A DNA stretch of 50,654 nt from Salegentibacter tibetensis (GTDB taxonomy: Bacteria; Bacteroidota; Bacteroidia; Flavobacteriales; Flavobacteriaceae). Both the position numbers and the translations under genes were made by a program. The notes below the pieces were generated by a model. That model saw only the letters and a list, made by a program, of their open reading frames with translations, made no database searches and had not been told where the DNA came from. Shown piece after piece: positions 34,060 through 41,006 of this stretch; positions within the stretch are counted from its first letter, which is position 1; every line of letters starts with the position of its first letter. Where the stretch lies: contig NZ_JAIQZA010000031.1 in assembly GCF_020164485.1 (NCBI RefSeq), forward strand, positions 1 through 50,654, given 5' to 3'.

Positions 34060-34944
34060 TTACCAACGCATCATTATTTTAAAGTCAAGGGATTTTTCAG
34101 CTTTCAATTTTTCATTTAGATCTACATAGCCAGAATAAGAATCACTGCAATCGGTTATATTATCAAACTGGTTTAAAAGCGAACCGGCTGCTTTTTTACC
34201 TGCTTGGTCATTGTCCAGATAAATCAGGACCTTTTCATATTTAGGGATGAAGATTTTTATCCTTTCCAAAAAAGCCAGGGAATTTAAAATGATGCAGTCG
34301 GAGTTTTGTACTAAGTCTTCATCGATGGTAGCCAGGGAAAGAAAATCAAACATCCCTTCTGTGATAAGTAGTTGTCTGGATCCTCTTTCAAAAAATGAAA
34401 AGGTCTTAGGGCTACTGGAGGTTTTAAAGTATTTATTTCTAAGTTCCCAGCCTCTTTTATAATTTTCAAGGCCAAGTGCAAAAAACCGTTTTCCTTTACA
34501 GCGATACCAAACCTGCCTGCAGTATTTTCTACCAATCTCATAAGGTATATTCCGTGAGTTCAGATAATCAATTAATGCTTTCAGGTGAATAATTTGAACG
34601 TCCAGGATACTAATTTCTGGTTCCTTAGTAAGATGTTCAATATCCGGCGGGCTAAAAGAGAGAGATCCCATATCGCTTTTTAAAAATTCCAGGGTTTCCC
34701 TTACAGACCAGGAATTTATAAGCATAATTAGATCTATGGTATTCCCCCCTATTCCCAATCCGAAGTCAAACCATAAGTTTTTAATTAAAGAGACGCTAAA
34801 AGAGGCTTGGGTTTCTGACCGCAGGGGACTCAGAAACCAAGCTTCTTTTTCCGATGTTCTGGTGGGAAAGTGCCCTAATTTTGCAAGCGTTTTTACGATG
34901 CAAATATTACGGGCACTTTTACACGATAAGTTATTTAAGTCCAT
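34060..34944 (-). CDS. DNA primase with CHC2-type N-terminus and Toprim domain
   Basis: The 294-residue product starts with a shortened CHC2 zinc-finger/primase region (SETQASFSVS ... NLWFDFGLGIGGNTIDLIML), followed by a Toprim domain with the catalytic Glu in LLITEGMFDFLSL and the acidic metal pair in LIYLDNDQAGKKA. It lacks a helicase part, which the neighbouring SF3-type gene could supply. Together they would replicate the element or prime the transferred strand. Confidence 0.82.
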   Translation of the reverse strand: MDLNNLSCKSARNICIVKTLAKLGHFPTRTSEKEAWFLSPLRSETQASFSVSLIKNLWFDFGLGIGGNTIDLIMLINSWSVRETLEFLKSDMGSLSFSPPDIEHLTKEPEISILDVQIIHLKALIDYLNSRNIPYEIGRKYCRQVWYRCKGKRFFALGLENYKRGWELRNKYFKTSSSPKTFSFFERGSRQLLITEGMFDFLSLATIDEDLVQNSDCIILNSLAFLERIKIFIPKYEKVLIYLDNDQAGKKAAGSLLNQFDNITDCSDSYSGYVDLNEKLKAEKSLDFKIMMRW

Positions 34945-34960
34945 TTTTTAATTTTTAAGT

Positions 34961-35131
34961 TACCTATTTACCCAGGCCAGTAAAACCAGGGGTTTCAATG
35001 CATTTTTTGTTGTTTTTCCAATCTACCCTAATTACCCAAAAAGGTAATTGTGGTAGATAGTTTTAAATTCTATTTACCCAGTGAAACCCCCTTTGTTAAC
35101 AGCCCTTTCCAAGGTTTGGGTAATTAGGGTA
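34961..35131. repeat. Repeat-rich putative replication origin
   Basis: Between the primase and the VirE-type gene lie a 17-bp perfect inverted repeat (TACCCTAATTACCCAAA at 35024-35040, complement at 35115-35131), a 12-bp direct repeat CTATTTACCCAG (34964-34975 and 35070-35081) and GGGGTTTCA (34989-34997) with its inverse (35082-35090). Iteron-like density beside replication genes suggests an origin or a regulatory site for them. Confidence 0.6.
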
Positions 35132-35139
35132 AATAGATT

Positions 35140-36324
35140 TTATAAAACTTCTAAAGGAGAGGTCTTGAACCGCTGTTTGACCAGGTAGCCATATCTTCCA
35201 TTTTGGGTTGATTTTACCCTTTCAAAGTTCAGAGCCCTCATTGCTCTACCCATATTGTAAATATTCAGTCTCGGATTGATACAATTGAGCTGTAACACTA
35301 CATCTGAGGCCGTTTTAAAGTCGGCTGGATCTAAGCTCTTGAGATAGTACTTACAGAGCAGTTCTTCTTCCATACTGGCTTCCCGGTAAGTCTTGTTCCT
35401 TTCTTCATTTGCAACAATATCCTCCAGGGTCAGTTCCGGGTTAAATTGTTCATCCACATAGGCCAGGTAATAGGCCTGAGCCCATACTTTGTTTATATCT
35501 ACTTCCCGGGAATAAGCAAAATCAATTTTACCATTTAGCTCAAAACATAGCCAGCGCACAGAACCGGTTTCATCATTAAGAAAGGTTGCCCTGTTTGTAG
35601 ATCCTATAAAACTGCAGGTCCTTCGCAGGTTGGAGTTTTTGCGATCATAAGGCAGCCTTTCATTGATCATCGTTTTTGAGAAATAAGCTTTAAGCGCATT
35701 TATTTCTTTTCTGGCCAGCACAGATAATTCATCTAAATTGATGATGAAATTCCTGGTAAGTTGAATCCTGGCGTCTTTATCCGTAGTCATATCTTCAGCA
35801 AAGTACTTTGATAAAGCCGGTGGACAGAGAAACCTGCACCAGGTAGACTTTCCTGAATTTTGTTCTGAATGCACTAAAACCAAACATTGCTTATTGAAAT
35901 AATTTTCATCCAATGCACCCTTAACTGTTCTTACCAGCCATTTCCTAAAATGATAAAGAAATTGCTCAGGTTCTTTAGCCGGAAGGTATGAAGCGAGTGT
36001 TCTTATATGATCTCCACCCACCCATTTTGGAAGCTTATCAAAGTATTCCGCAATCGGGTTAAATCTGGGAATTAGGTTAGACCGTAAATAGATATCCAGT
36101 TTGCCCGGGTTAATTTCTATGTTTGATTTCGCTAATTCTATAAGTAGAGAATTCACTTCAAAATCTTCCCAGCTATTTGACTCCTTAATCCGTATCTGAA
36201 ACTCGTGGGAGATTTGGTTAAACCGTATATCATATTTCTCAGAAACATACTCATCCACGGCGTCGTAGATCGTTTTTTTCTTCTGCTCAGAAACCTGATA
36301 GAGTTTGGATTCAAATTTCTTCAT
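35140..36324 (-). CDS. VirE-family/SF3-like primase-helicase ATPase
   Basis: The 394-residue product has Walker A HSEQNSGKSTW near residues 152-162, Walker B IINLDELS near 193-200 and the SF3-like IGSTNRATFLND near 240-251, matching the virulence-associated E/P4-type helicases of Bacteroidota elements. It probably unwinds the element's origin with the adjacent primase. It is preceded by the HTH gene (11 bases) and ends beside the putative origin. Confidence 0.82.
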   Translation of the reverse strand: MKKFESKLYQVSEQKKKTIYDAVDEYVSEKYDIRFNQISHEFQIRIKESNSWEDFEVNSLLIELAKSNIEINPGKLDIYLRSNLIPRFNPIAEYFDKLPKWVGGDHIRTLASYLPAKEPEQFLYHFRKWLVRTVKGALDENYFNKQCLVLVHSEQNSGKSTWCRFLCPPALSKYFAEDMTTDKDARIQLTRNFIINLDELSVLARKEINALKAYFSKTMINERLPYDRKNSNLRRTCSFIGSTNRATFLNDETGSVRWLCFELNGKIDFAYSREVDINKVWAQAYYLAYVDEQFNPELTLEDIVANEERNKTYREASMEEELLCKYYLKSLDPADFKTASDVVLQLNCINPRLNIYNMGRAMRALNFERVKSTQNGRYGYLVKQRFKTSPLEVL

Positions 36325-36335
36325 AACCCAAAGCT

Positions 36336-36623
36336 TTAAAACCTTTTATTTCTAAAGGTATATTCTACTGCTCCCCTCTTAATTTCATCTTTAGAAGAAT
36401 GACTATTATTAAGTAGCCAGCTATCCAGTTTCTCACGTGAGAAAAAAATTAATTTACCTTTGGGTTTAGAGAAAGGAATTTCCCCCCTGGCGGTAAGTTT
36501 GTACATATAACTTCTTGAAATTCCTGTATAATCACAGGCCTGATCAAAAGTCAATACTGCTTTGTGAGCACGGACTAATTTTTCTATACGGTCCAGTTGC
36601 TCTAAAATTTTTAGTTCGTTCAT
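36336..36623 (-). CDS. Helix-turn-helix (excisionase-like) DNA-binding protein
   Basis: The 95-residue product has the HTH_17/MerR-like plan: LTFDQACDYTGISRSYMYKL as the helix-turn-helix and IPFSKPKGKLIFFSREKLDS as the wing. Such proteins regulate excision or replication genes in Bacteroidota elements. It is first in the replication-mobilization run read leftward. Confidence 0.85.
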   Translation of the reverse strand: MNELKILEQLDRIEKLVRAHKAVLTFDQACDYTGISRSYMYKLTARGEIPFSKPKGKLIFFSREKLDSWLLNNSHSSKDEIKRGAVEYTFRNKRF

Positions 36624-36707
36624 TGAAAAATTTTAAGTTAGAAAATGAACAAAAGCGCTTTTGTAATTAGAATTCTGGAACCAAAACTAAGATGGGAAAT
36701 AATAAGA

Positions 36708-36743
36708 AAGTCATACTATTCATACCTTGTATGACTTCTTTTT
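36708..36743. terminator. Hairpin between the HTH gene and hipB
   Basis: AAGTCATAC (36708-36716) pairs with GTATGACTT (36729-36737), followed by a C and a T run on the plus strand. No plus-strand gene ends just before it, so it may insulate the hip operon from readthrough. Confidence 0.5.
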
Positions 36744-36847
36744 TAAAGTATGAAAAATCAGCTCTAATCAATTTAATTGCTTCTCCCGAAAATTTATATG
36801 CAAATACATATAAATATAGAAACAAAACCAAAAATATACGTTTAAAC

Positions 36848-36879
36848 ATATAATTAATATATATTTGCAATAATTATAT
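36848..36879 (+). promoter_or_regulatory. hipB promoter -7 box inside a candidate HipB operator
   Basis: TATATTTG (36860-36867) is an exact Bacteroidota -7 box (TAnnTTTG), 25 bases before the hipB start. It is flanked by the inverted repeat ATATAATTA (36848-36856) and TAATTATAT (36871-36879), a good place for an autorepressor to bind. No clear -33 TTG is seen. Confidence 0.55.
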
Positions 36880-36892
36880 TTAATTACATATA

Positions 36893-37105
36893 ATGAAGAA
36901 CCTCTCAGAGTTTTTAAAACAAAAGCGAAAAGAAAACCAACTCACACAGGAAGAATTTGCCGATAGAGCTGGCGTGGCTTTAACCGTTGTGAGAAAAATA
37001 GAACAGGGAAAAGAAAACCTGAATATGGAAAAGGTAAATCAGGTGCTAAAGATGTTTGGACATGTGCTTGCTCCGGTAGACCAAAATGATATTTCGCAAA
37101 CTTAA
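36893..37105 (+). CDS. hipB: HipB-like XRE-family antitoxin/repressor
   Basis: The 70-residue product is almost entirely an XRE helix-turn-helix (SEFLKQKRKENQLTQEEFAD then GVALTVVRKIEQGKENLNME). HipB represses its own operon and neutralises or sequesters the kinase. It is followed after three bases by the hipS-like gene. Confidence 0.88.
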   Translation: MKNLSEFLKQKRKENQLTQEEFADRAGVALTVVRKIEQGKENLNMEKVNQVLKMFGHVLAPVDQNDISQT

Positions 37106-37108
37106 TTT

Positions 37109-37444
37109 ATGAGACAGGCAAAAATTTATTACCAGGAGCTTCTGGCAGGTATTTTAACCGAAACCGATGACGGTGAGTATCAATTTCAATATGAAATTGA
37201 TTACGTTCATAAATATCCCGATCAATTTATCACGTTTACCATGCCGGTTAGAAAAGAACTTTATGTAGAAAAACGGCTTTTTCCTTTTTTTGAAGGTCTT
37301 ATCCCGGAAGGATGGCTTCTTGATATAGCCTCAAAAAACTGGAAAATTAACCCTAATGACCGAATGGGACTACTTTTAGCTTGTTGCAAAAATTGTATAG
37401 GTGCGGTCAGTGTTCACCCAATAGTTACAGAAAATGCAGAATAG
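37109..37444 (+). CDS. hipS: HipS-like protein (separate HipA N-terminal subdomain)
   Basis: The 111-residue product corresponds to the N-subdomain-1 (Couple_hipA) of HipA: AKIYYQELLAGILTETDDGE and LFPFFEGLIPEGWLLD ... NPNDRMGLLLACCKNCIGAV are its signatures. In HipBST systems this part is a separate protein, HipS, which acts as the antitoxin. It overlaps hipT by 11 bases. The symbol is by analogy. Confidence 0.8.
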   Translation: MRQAKIYYQELLAGILTETDDGEYQFQYEIDYVHKYPDQFITFTMPVRKELYVEKRLFPFFEGLIPEGWLLDIASKNWKINPNDRMGLLLACCKNCIGAVSVHPIVTENAE

Positions 37445-38378
37445 ATGTCTATATTGTTACAAGGAACTGGCAGATACAGATCCGAAAGATTTTCACACCA
37501 ATTGCAGTGTAAATTTCTTTGGTACTGAAATTCCGCCTCAGCTAGATTATTCCCTGGATCAAATGGTAGATCTGGCAAAAAATGTGGTGGAAAGAAGAAT
37601 AGCAGTTCCTGGGGTACAACCTAAACTTTCCTTATCCTTCATCGATAACGCACTAGCATCGGAAAATAACAGGTTAACAGTGGTAGGAGCGCTCGGAGGA
37701 AATTATATTTTAAAACCACCCTCTGCAGCTTTTGCTGAAATGCCGGAAAACGAACATGTTACAATGCGAATGGCAGAAGGCTTTGGAATAAGGACGGTTT
37801 CTTCAAGTTTAATAAGATTAAAATCTGGAGAGTTAGCTTATATCACAAAGAGAATAGATCGGACACTTAATAATGAAAAGATTCATATGCTCGATATGTT
37901 TCAGGTTCTGGAGGCGTTTGATAAATACAAAGGTTCGATGGAGAAAGTAGGAAAGGCAATAGGGACTTATTCCTCTAACACCTTACTCGATAAACTTTAT
38001 TTTTTTGAAATAGCTGTATTTAGTTTTCTCACGGGGAATAACGATATGCACCTGAAAAACTTTTCTTTAATAAAGCGAAGCAGAGAATGGGTCTTGTCCC
38101 CTGCCTATGATCTTTTAAATGTAGCTATAGTTAACCCAGAAGATGATGAAGAACTGGCGCTAACTCTTGAAGGAAAACGGAATAAGTTGGCAAAAAAACA
38201 TTTTGTGAGTCTGGGAGAGAAACTGGAATTGAACAAAAAGCAAATTGATGGAGTATTTAAAAGATTCATTAAAAATAAAAAGAACGCTCTTTCTCTTTTA
38301 GAAAGCTCCTTCTTATCAAGCGAATACAAGCAAAAATACTCGGATCTATTAGAGCAGCGTTATTCAAAATTGGAGTAG
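37434..38378 (+). CDS. hipT: HipT-like Ser/Thr kinase toxin
   Basis: The 314-residue product is the kinase core of HipA without its N-terminal subdomain. Visible sites are the gly-rich/autophosphorylation loop VPGVQPKLS (58-66), ATP-binding Lys94 (YILKPP), catalytic loop NNDMHLKN (Asp204, Asn209) and metal-binding Asp225 (SPAYDLLN). An N-terminal C-x2-C...H-x2-C cluster (Cys5, Cys8, His21, Cys24) may hold zinc, a feature absent from classical HipA. Kinases of this family phosphorylate aminoacyl-tRNA synthetases (TrpS for E. coli HipT, GltX for HipA); the target here is unknown. Confidence 0.85.
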   Translation: MQNRCLYCYKELADTDPKDFHTNCSVNFFGTEIPPQLDYSLDQMVDLAKNVVERRIAVPGVQPKLSLSFIDNALASENNRLTVVGALGGNYILKPPSAAFAEMPENEHVTMRMAEGFGIRTVSSSLIRLKSGELAYITKRIDRTLNNEKIHMLDMFQVLEAFDKYKGSMEKVGKAIGTYSSNTLLDKLYFFEIAVFSFLTGNNDMHLKNFSLIKRSREWVLSPAYDLLNVAIVNPEDDEELALTLEGKRNKLAKKHFVSLGEKLELNKKQIDGVFKRFIKNKKNALSLLESSFLSSEYKQKYSDLLEQRYSKLE

Positions 38379-38438
38379 GCAGGTAGCGGAATAAAACAAA
38401 TTTAAAAAGCACTCAAAAAATTTCGAGATAGGGAAACT

Positions 38439-38918
38439 ATGAATAATGGAAGAGAAAATTTTAAATCTGTAATAAGCCTATGGGAAGACTTTCTTACTCA
38501 AAACCCTCAGAATAAATTAGGAGAAGTTCCAGTTTCTTTCTATTTCTGTGACAATGAAAAAGATGCGAATGAATGTGCAGAGTTAGTCGTACAGGGAATA
38601 AAGCAAGCAACTGCTACTTCATTATTGTGGTTTGAAAAAAATAATAAACCTCTGCCAAGAGCCGGGGACCAACAAGTTGTGACGGATTGGAATGGAAATG
38701 CAAAAGCTATAATTGAAACGCTGAAGATAGAGCAGGTTCCATTTAATAAAATCAAAGAAGAATTTGCAGCAACTGAAGGCGAAGGTGATAAATCTTTAAA
38801 ATACTGGAAAAAAGTTCACCAGGCATATTACGAAAGAGAGATGGCCTCCTATCCGGAAAAATTCAGTGAAGATATGATCATAGTTTGCGAATATTTTAAA
38901 AAGATTTATCCACTTTAG
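38439..38918 (+). CDS. ASCH-domain protein
   Basis: The 159-residue product has the ASCH pattern: VVQGIKQATATSLLWFE (the GxKxATxS motif), a following PRAGDQQVVTDWNGNAKAII strand region and FAATEGEGDKSLKYWKKVHQ. ASCH folds resemble PUA domains and bind RNA or modified nucleosides; some are amidohydrolases on N4-acetylcytidine. It is 60 bases after hipT and may be cargo. Its 3' end overlaps the convergent membrane-protein gene by 23 bases. Confidence 0.85.
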   Translation: MNNGRENFKSVISLWEDFLTQNPQNKLGEVPVSFYFCDNEKDANECAELVVQGIKQATATSLLWFEKNNKPLPRAGDQQVVTDWNGNAKAIIETLKIEQVPFNKIKEEFAATEGEGDKSLKYWKKVHQAYYEREMASYPEKFSEDMIIVCEYFKKIYPL

Positions 38919-39651
38919 ATGGTGCCTGGTTTAAAGTCAGCTCTTGAAAAATTTTATTCAACCTATCGTTCTCCTTCGAGGAGACCGTTTTTAACGGGGC
39001 ACTTTTAATGGTATTATACTTATAAGGTTTCCCATCGGACCTTATTACCAGCTTAGAAGTTTCAAAGAAATTTTTCATCGTTAAAGAATTTTCGGGAAAA
39101 GTCTGGGTAAAATAATCATAGAACTCCCTGCAGCTTGCACCATCCATATTGAAATGGATTTTCGAATTATGAGTTTCCCAATTTTCAGTAAGCACCTTTT
39201 GGAAATCCAGGAGGCTTGTCTTCTCAGAATTCAAAAGATCATACCTCATTAGATTATGATATAACATTTGAATTTGACCTTCTGAAATAGCCAAATTAAA
39301 ATTTTTGTCCTTTTTTAGGGAGCCAGCTGGCTTTTGGCTCTGCATACTATTTTTAAATTTATCGGTCCAGGGAAGAATGGAAAGAAAAAAGCCGGCTAAA
39401 AAAACAAGAAAACTTATTGCTAGGACTAGAAGCGTATCTGATTCAATAGAATACCGCGAATAAACAGCAAGATGCATAACTCCCAAACCCAACCCCAAGA
39501 AAAGAATCCTTGGTCTTTCAATTTTTATATTCCATAAAATTCTCTCATTCATCATATAAGCCCAAAGCATTTCACCATAATGTAAAATTAGCCTTCCATA
39601 AATATAGATGAAGCCAAGGGTGGTCAGATATTTGAATAAATCAAAACTCAT
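38896..39651 (-). CDS. Hypothetical membrane protein, 251 aa
   Basis: N-terminal transmembrane segments lie near residues 10-30, 48-64 and 73-92 (TLLVLAISFLVFLAGFFLSI), followed by a cytoplasmic-looking domain of about 150 residues with LYHNLMRYDLLN and INKIFQ-type helices (here LNKIFQELTL). Genes of this kind often sit beside the integrase in Bacteroidota elements. Function unknown. It overlaps the integrase gene's stop by 11 bases. Confidence 0.6.
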   Translation of the reverse strand: MSFDLFKYLTTLGFIYIYGRLILHYGEMLWAYMMNERILWNIKIERPRILFLGLGLGVMHLAVYSRYSIESDTLLVLAISFLVFLAGFFLSILPWTDKFKNSMQSQKPAGSLKKDKNFNLAISEGQIQMLYHNLMRYDLLNSEKTSLLDFQKVLTENWETHNSKIHFNMDGASCREFYDYFTQTFPENSLTMKNFFETSKLVIRSDGKPYKYNTIKSAPLKTVSSKENDRLNKIFQELTLNQAPSKVDKSF

Positions 39652-40783
39652 AATCCATGTCGAGTTCGGGAATTAGATAAGCAGCTTCCTTTTTCTTCTT
39701 ATCTACTATTTTAGCATAGACCTGGGTAGTTTTTATTTCTTTATGACCCAGGATCTTGGAAACAGTATATATGTCAGCACCATTTTCAAGTAGGAGAACA
39801 GCATGAGTATGGCGGGCGCTATGAAAAGTAATATGTTTAGTAATACCTGCACGCATGCACCACCTTAAAATCTCAGCATTAAAGTGAGCTCCATATTTGA
39901 GACCCTGAAATACTTTGTCATTTTCTCGCTTTCTCTTACCTAAAAGCTGTCTTGCCTGGTTAGAGATGAATTGATACTCCTGTCCCGCAGTTTTTTTCTG
40001 CTTAAAAATTAACCGGGTTTCATCCTTTTCATCCCGTACTTCAGACCAGACGAGCTTGTTAATATCACTCCACCTTAATCCTGTAAGGCAACTGAACAAA
40101 AAAGCTGATTTCAAAACTGGGTGTTTGCAATGTGCTTTTGTCACTGCCTGAAGCTCCTCATGGGTAAGATGCTCCCTGGTTGTTTCTCCCTGGGCAAACC
40201 CCTTAACTGTGGTAGCGAAGTTTCTACGAGTATATCCATCTTCAAAAGCTTGTCTCAAGGCTGCTTTAAACTTATTGTAGTATGTATATTTAGAATTTTG
40301 GGAAAGGGGAGTTTTGGTGTTAATACTGGAAGTCTTGTTTAAATACTTTTTAAAACCAATTACAAAATCTTCGTTTATCTCCTCAAAGGTTATTTTTCTT
40401 TTTTTGCAGTAGTCCTCAATGTGATTTTGAGCGGCATCCCAATTGTCATAGTTTCCTTTGTTTTCGTAACGCTCCTCTTTAAGTTTATCATAATACGAGA
40501 GGAAGAGAAGTCGGTCCTTACTTCTATCTTTTATACCATATTTACCCTGAGCATATTCTGCTCTTCGGATCGAAAGAATTTGTTCGGCTCTTAAAAGGGT
40601 TTCTTCATTTTGCTTTTTTTCAGAAGCATTTTTGGGATTTATGTACAAATATTCTTTGAGGTATTCGAACTCTCTTATATTGGTCTGCTTACCATTTGCA
40701 TCTCTAATTTTTCCTTTATAGTATTCGATATAAAGGCTGTACTTCCCAGAAGTTAGTTTCTTCTTTTTAAGTTTGATTTTCAT
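39641..40783 (-). CDS. Tyrosine recombinase/integrase
   Basis: The 380-residue product (from ATG 40783, preceded by AAGGAGAT) has an arm-binding N-terminus (KKKKLTSGKYSLYIEYYKGK), a SAM-like core-binding domain and a catalytic domain with Arg237 (TGLRWSDI), HSARHTH (His321, Arg324), His347 (LGHKEIKTT) and nucleophile Tyr356 (QVYAKI). The frame is open upstream to 40972, but that extension runs through integrase-binding-type repeats and is not coding-like. It should integrate and excise the element at the neighbouring mnmE end. Confidence 0.92.
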   Translation of the reverse strand: MKIKLKKKKLTSGKYSLYIEYYKGKIRDANGKQTNIREFEYLKEYLYINPKNASEKKQNEETLLRAEQILSIRRAEYAQGKYGIKDRSKDRLLFLSYYDKLKEERYENKGNYDNWDAAQNHIEDYCKKRKITFEEINEDFVIGFKKYLNKTSSINTKTPLSQNSKYTYYNKFKAALRQAFEDGYTRRNFATTVKGFAQGETTREHLTHEELQAVTKAHCKHPVLKSAFLFSCLTGLRWSDINKLVWSEVRDEKDETRLIFKQKKTAGQEYQFISNQARQLLGKRKRENDKVFQGLKYGAHFNAEILRWCMRAGITKHITFHSARHTHAVLLLENGADIYTVSKILGHKEIKTTQVYAKIVDKKKKEAAYLIPELDMDYEF

Positions 40784-40822
40784 ATCTCCTTGTTTTTCAT
40801 AAAGATAACTAAAAAAAGAATA

Positions 40823-40899
40823 CGAGGTGTACCAAAGTACACCTGAGGTGCACATTTTAACATCGAGGTGTACCAAAGGTACAAAAATAGGTGTACCAA
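40823..40899. repeat. Direct repeats of AGGTGTACCAA upstream of the integrase
   Basis: CGAGGTGTACCAAAG occurs at 40823-40837 and 40864-40878, and the core AGGTGTACCAA again at 40889-40899. The first copy is also half of a perfect palindrome, AGGTGTAC-CAAA-GTACACCT. Between an integrase and the element edge these look like arm-type integrase or excisionase binding sites. Confidence 0.8.
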
Positions 40900-40920
40900 T
40901 AGTTAAAATAGGAAATATAA

Positions 40921-40949
40921 CAAAAAATAAAAGAGGCTCAAAAGCCTCT
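40921..40949 (-). terminator. Terminator downstream of mnmE
   Basis: On the minus strand AGAGGCT and AGCCTCT (40932-40949) form a 7-bp stem with a 4-base loop, followed by a T-rich run (toward 40921). It would stop mnmE transcripts just inside the element. Confidence 0.75.
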
Positions 40950-40961
40950 CTATTATTACGT

Positions 40962-40991
40962 TTTGACATCATTTGATATCATTTGATATCA
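40962..40991. repeat. Three tandem decamers TTTGAYATCA at the element-mnmE junction
   Basis: TTTGACATCA (40962-40971), TTTGATATCA (40972-40981) and TTTGATATCA (40982-40991) follow each other without gaps, 15 bases before the mnmE stop codon. Each is a near-palindrome. They may be core recombination sites or binding sites phased on one helical face. Confidence 0.8.
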
Positions 40992-41006
40992 AATAAAATC
41001 TACTGT

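Larger units (their letters stand above)
32100..40991. mobile_element. Integrative mobilizable element next to mnmE
   Basis: The block contains, reading leftward from the right edge, a tyrosine integrase, a membrane protein, cargo (ASCH protein, HipBST-type system), an HTH excisionase-like protein, a VirE/SF3-type helicase, a CHC2/Toprim primase, oriT, MobC, a relaxase and a relaxase-associated membrane protein. No mating-pore genes are present, so it would be mobilizable rather than self-transmissible. The right edge is placed by the integrase and the mnmE 3' end; the left edge is uncertain because I could not find the matching attachment repeat. Confidence 0.75.

Noticed and set aside
36667-36870. 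67-aa hydrophobic minus-strand frame between the HTH gene and hipB
   Set aside because: It runs through the hairpin and the hipB promoter region and is AT-rich; hydrophobicity follows from base composition.
40784-40972. 63-residue N-terminal extension of the integrase
   Set aside because: It would translate direct repeats, a terminator and a non-integrase-like sequence; ATG 40783 has a good ribosome binding site and matches family starts.
40823-40991. Regular repeats considered as a CRISPR array
   Set aside because: Units are 10-15 bases with irregular or no spacers, and no cas genes are present; they fit integrase-binding sites.
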